DNA of 64,000 nucleotides from Oscillatoriaceae cyanobacterium M7585_C2015_266 (GTDB lineage: Bacteria > Cyanobacteriota > Cyanobacteriia > Cyanobacteriales > Oscillatoriaceae): assembly GCA_015295835.1 (NCBI GenBank), contig DVEG01000006.1, forward strand, positions 39,696-103,695, written 5' to 3'. The stretch's first letter is position 1. The number at the start of each line of letters is the position of its first letter. Both the position numbers and the translations under genes were made by a program. Shown in pieces: positions 61,162 through 64,000 of the stretch. The notes below the pieces were generated by a model. The model worked only from the letters and a program-made list of their open reading frames with translations, was not told the DNA's origin and did not search any database.

Positions 61162-64000
61162 TCATTCCCGCAAGCGAGCGCGGAAGCGCACAAACCCGTA
61201 AGAATTCGTAGAGGTTGAACCAACAGCGCTTGGAATCGTACCTAAATTCACAACAACCGCCCCATTAGTATTGCTTCCCTTACAAGATTGCGGAACTAAA
61301 GTTCCGGCTGGATAAAATTGACCGCCATCTGCATCGTCAGCATTGGTATAAGCAAGTTGGCTACCATTTAAGAATACAGCAATGCCTCTACCCGAACCAA
61401 AAGCATTGGCAAGGAACCCCAGATTCGCAGGTACCAAATCACACACAGTCACATTGGCTGCAGCCGCACCACCATCGGAGAGGAAGTAAATAGTATACTC
61501 AACTTCATCCCCTGGCTTAATACTGCCGCCGTCAATTCTTCCTTGCAAATAATTGCTTGGCCAATTTGCTGCGTCGTCATTCGTATCGTTAGGATCGTTA
61601 ATTACTTCGGTAAAGATAGTAGAGTTAACACGAGTTAGCCGCTTCACAAGTCGTAAGTTGGGTTTTTGCGGAACGGCAACGCTAGCTTGGTTGTTTTCAG
61701 GGTTGGTATCTTTTTGATCTGCTGTCACTTTCGCTGTGTTGATTACTACCCCTGTTGTATTCAGCTTCGCTTGCACTGTTAGGGTGGCAGTGCCATTAAC
61801 AGCGATCGCTCCCACATTCCAAATACCCGTGCTACTGTTGTAACTACCCACAGAAGGCGTAGCCGATATAAAACTCAATCCAGACGGCAGTGGATCAGTT
61901 ACCAGCACATTAGTGGCACCTGCCGGCCCGTTATTCTTAACATTTATAGTATAAGTAATCGTTTGACCGACATTAGGATTAGCATTGTTAACCGTTTTAG
62001 TCACTAACAAGTCCGCTTTTTCTGGCCCTATAGTGACACTTGATTGGTCATCTTCGCTTTCATTATTATTGCCTGGAGTAGAATCGGGATCAGGTTGATC
62101 AGCAGCAGTTATCGAAGCGGTATTAGTTACGGGCACGGCATTCACTGTCGCTGTAATCTGCAAAGTCGCAGAGGCTCCTTGAGCCAAACTCGGCACCGTC
62201 CAAATGCCTGTAGTAGGATTGTAAGTTCCGACACTTGGTGTTGCCGACACAAATGTTAACCCTGACGGCAGTTTATCGGTAACTTGTATGCCCGTAGCAT
62301 TTTCTGGTCCGTTATTTGTAAGGGTAAGTGTGTATGTTATGTTTTGTCCAGGGCTGGGATTGCTATTGTTAACTGTTTTGTTCAGAGATAAGTCAGCCCC
62401 TCCTGACGGCAATGTCAAGCTAGCTTGATTGTTTGTGGGCTCGGGATCGGCTTGATCAACAGCAGTGATTTGTGCGCTATTGGTGAAGCGCTCGCCTGTA
62501 TTTACTGTCGCTGTAATTTGCAACCTCGTACTCGCCCCTGGAGCCAAACTCGGCACCGTCCATACACCCGTGCTGCTCTCATAAGTTCCCGTTTCCGCTG
62601 TCGCTGATACAAAAGTTAGCCCTGGCGGCAGTTGTTCTTTTATTTTTATATTAGTTGCTAAAGCTGGTCCTGAGTTAGTGAGTGTAATAGTGTAGGTAAC
62701 ATTAGTACCAGGCGGGGGATTAAAATTATCAGCTGTCTTACTCACTGACAAGTCAGCTCCCTGCTGCGGTATAGTCAGACTGCTACTATTGTTATTAGGA
62801 TTAGGGTCTGATTGATCAGAAGCAGTCACTTGAGCAGTATTAGTAATTGCATTAGCGGTATTTACCCGCGCTTTAATCGTTAAAGTTGCAGTAACTTGAT
62901 TAGCAATATTCCCCACTGACCAAATTCCTGTCGTGCTGTCATAAGTTCCTTGGCTTGGTATTGCCTCCAAGAAAATTAAACCATCCGGCAATTTATCCTT
63001 TACTTCAACGTCGGTAGCGTCTCCTGTACCTAAGTTTGTCAGCGTCACCGTATAATTAATAATTTGACCAAAATTTGGATTAGGATTATCAACAGTTTTT
63101 TGCACTGAAAGATCTGCTGATGCTTGCGGAATTGTAACGCTATTGCTGTTATTTGCAGGATTAGGATCGGTTTGATCAACTGCAGTAATTTGTGCAGTGT
63201 TGGTTGTTGGATTCGCTGTATTCACTTTAGCTGTGATAGTTAAAGTAGCGGTAGCTCCATTAGCTAAATTACCGACATTCCAAACACCCGTGCCGCTATT
63301 GTAAGTACCTTGAGAAGTAGTAGCACTGATAAAAGTAAGCCCTAATGGTAATTGATCTGTAAGAGAAATACCAGTTGCTGCAGAAGGACCATTATTGGTT
63401 AGCGTGATAGTATATTGAATATTTTGTCCGACAGTAGGATTGGGATTATCAACAGTTTTGTTGACAGAAAGATCAGCTACTTGCTGTGATAGAGTAACAC
63501 TGGCATTGTTATTATTGGGGTTGGGATCGGGTAAGTTAGAAGCAGCGATCGCAGCAGAATTCGTCACCGAATTTGTAGTATTCACCTTGGCAGTAATCTG
63601 CAAAGTTGCAGAAGCGCCATTATTCAGACTACCCACATTCCACAAACCAGTAGTGCTGTTATAAGTACCTACTGAAGGCGTCGCCGATACAAAAATCAAT
63701 CCTGGCGGCAATCCATCAATTACTTGCACACCAGTGGCCGTATCGGGGCCATTATTAGTAATGCTGATAGTATAAATAATATCACTACCGGGTAGAGGAT
63801 TAGGATTATTTACTGTTTTAGCGATCGCTAAGTCAGCCTGAGAGATACTAATAGGAATAGTGACAGTAGAGCTGTTATTGTCAGGAGTAGGATCAGTGAA
63901 ACCATTAGGCAGTTGTACCGAGGCAGTATTATTCAAATTCCCCGTAGCGTTAGAAGCAACATAACCAGAAACAGTATAAGTAGCCGTTGCACCACTATCG
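61162..64000 (-). CDS. DUF11-repeat surface protein, N-terminus cut by window edge
   Basis: The frame is open to the window edge (first complete codon at 63999), so the N-terminus lies outside. About 945 residues are visible. There is the end of one DUF11-type Ig-like repeat, then six full repeats of about 115-125 residues, each beginning ADL(S/A/L)xxKTVxNPNP and containing YTxTLTNNGPxxATGxxVxDxLP. A C-terminal domain follows (PNLRLVKRLTRVNSTIFTEV, then DPNDTNDDAANWPS) with YGFVRFRARLRE at the end. DUF11 repeats form stalks of exported surface or cell-wall proteins. A signal peptide is presumed upstream. Repeats five and six are separated by an acidic insert (NNESEDDQSS). Confidence 0.88.
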   Translation of the reverse strand, partial: DSGATATYTVSGYVASNATGNLNNTASVQLPNGFTDPTPDNNSSTVTIPISISQADLAIAKTVNNPNPLPGSDIIYTISITNNGPDTATGVQVIDGLPPGLIFVSATPSVGTYNSTTGLWNVGSLNNGASATLQITAKVNTTNSVTNSAAIAASNLPDPNPNNNNASVTLSQQVADLSVNKTVDNPNPTVGQNIQYTITLTNNGPSAATGISLTDQLPLGLTFISATTSQGTYNSGTGVWNVGNLANGATATLTITAKVNTANPTTNTAQITAVDQTDPNPANNSNSVTIPQASADLSVQKTVDNPNPNFGQIINYTVTLTNLGTGDATDVEVKDKLPDGLIFLEAIPSQGTYDSTTGIWSVGNIANQVTATLTIKARVNTANAITNTAQVTASDQSDPNPNNNSSSLTIPQQGADLSVSKTADNFNPPPGTNVTYTITLTNSGPALATNIKIKEQLPPGLTFVSATAETGTYESSTGVWTVPSLAPGASTRLQITATVNTGERFTNSAQITAVDQADPEPTNNQASLTLPSGGADLSLNKTVNNSNPSPGQNITYTLTLTNNGPENATGIQVTDKLPSGLTFVSATPSVGTYNPTTGIWTVPSLAQGASATLQITATVNAVPVTNTASITAADQPDPDSTPGNNNESEDDQSSVTIGPEKADLLVTKTVNNANPNVGQTITYTINVKNNGPAGATNVLVTDPLPSGLSFISATPSVGSYNSSTGIWNVGAIAVNGTATLTVQAKLNTTGVVINTAKVTADQKDTNPENNQASVAVPQKPNLRLVKRLTRVNSTIFTEVINDPNDTNDDAANWPSNYLQGRIDGGSIKPGDEVEYTIYFLSDGGAAAANVTVCDLVPANLGFLANAFGSGRGIAVFLNGSQLAYTNADDADGGQFYPAGTLVPQSCKGSNTNGAVVVNLGTIPSAVGSTSTNSYGFVRFRARLRE

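Noticed and set aside
61162..64000. DUF11 tract considered as a possible tandem DNA repeat or array
   Set aside because: Units are conserved at protein level with diverged DNA. It is a coding repeat.

Overview
The window is chromosomal DNA from a cyanobacterium, most likely a filamentous, multicellular one. It carries rubA-ycf48-psbEFLJ, ndhC-ndhK-ndhJ, several cyanobacteria-restricted families (families I remember as DUF2839, DUF1815, DUF4336 and DUF1517, plus a GUN4 domain), many copies of the HIP1 palindrome GCGATCGC, and abundant WD40, pentapeptide-repeat, caspase-like, CHAT and NACHT genes. No rRNA operon, CRISPR array, prophage or intact insertion sequence was seen. The genes at both edges are cut by the window.

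Layout. 1-2505: a caspase/STAND protein followed by a truncated membrane-anchored GUN4 protein. 2677-6250: a lumenal PrxQ-type peroxiredoxin, an unknown membrane protein, and a feo operon in which the FeoB GTPase and permease are separate genes. 7414-16452: nine kb of co-directional proteostasis genes (response regulator, Hsp20, DnaK, PRC-barrel protein, small membrane protein, HtrA/DegP, FtsH, histidine kinase). 16850-23406: an ABC importer without a binding protein, a diguanylate cyclase, a second HtrA and tyrA. 23516-28167: two tandem paralogous pentapeptide proteins, a DUF1517 protein and a lipoprotein. 28445-36681: a degenerate helicase-like gene, small cyanobacterial proteins, an epoxide-hydrolase-like enzyme, GNAT, DUF4336, ilvA and an aldo/keto reductase. 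36742-40794: the photosynthetic block. 40887-44490: a large unknown protein and gnd. 44554-58559: a signalling and conflict-type region with two kinase-WD40 proteins that have lost kinase motifs, a tRNA-Arg(CCU) gene split by a group I intron with a decaying homing endonuclease, a YdcF-type protein, a CHAT protease, a NACHT-membrane-WD40 protein and an adenylate cyclase-like protein. 59025-64000: DUF2809, pentapeptide, cutA and a large DUF11-repeat surface protein.

How the genes work together. The 7.4-16.5 kb block looks like one stress regulon. A two-component pair brackets chaperones that hold and refold proteins (Hsp20, DnaK) and two membrane-anchored proteases (HtrA, FtsH). Its composition recalls the transmissible protein-quality-control and heat-resistance loci of proteobacteria, but with a dedicated two-component system and DnaK instead of ClpK/ClpG. 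The photosynthetic block combines NDH-1 subunits with photosystem II cytochrome b559, PsbL, PsbJ, and the assembly factors rubredoxin and Ycf48. The STAND, caspase, CHAT and WD40 genes are candidates for regulated cell death or antiviral signalling. That role is inferred from domain architecture only.

All family names were assigned by reading the sequence and from memory. No database search was run.
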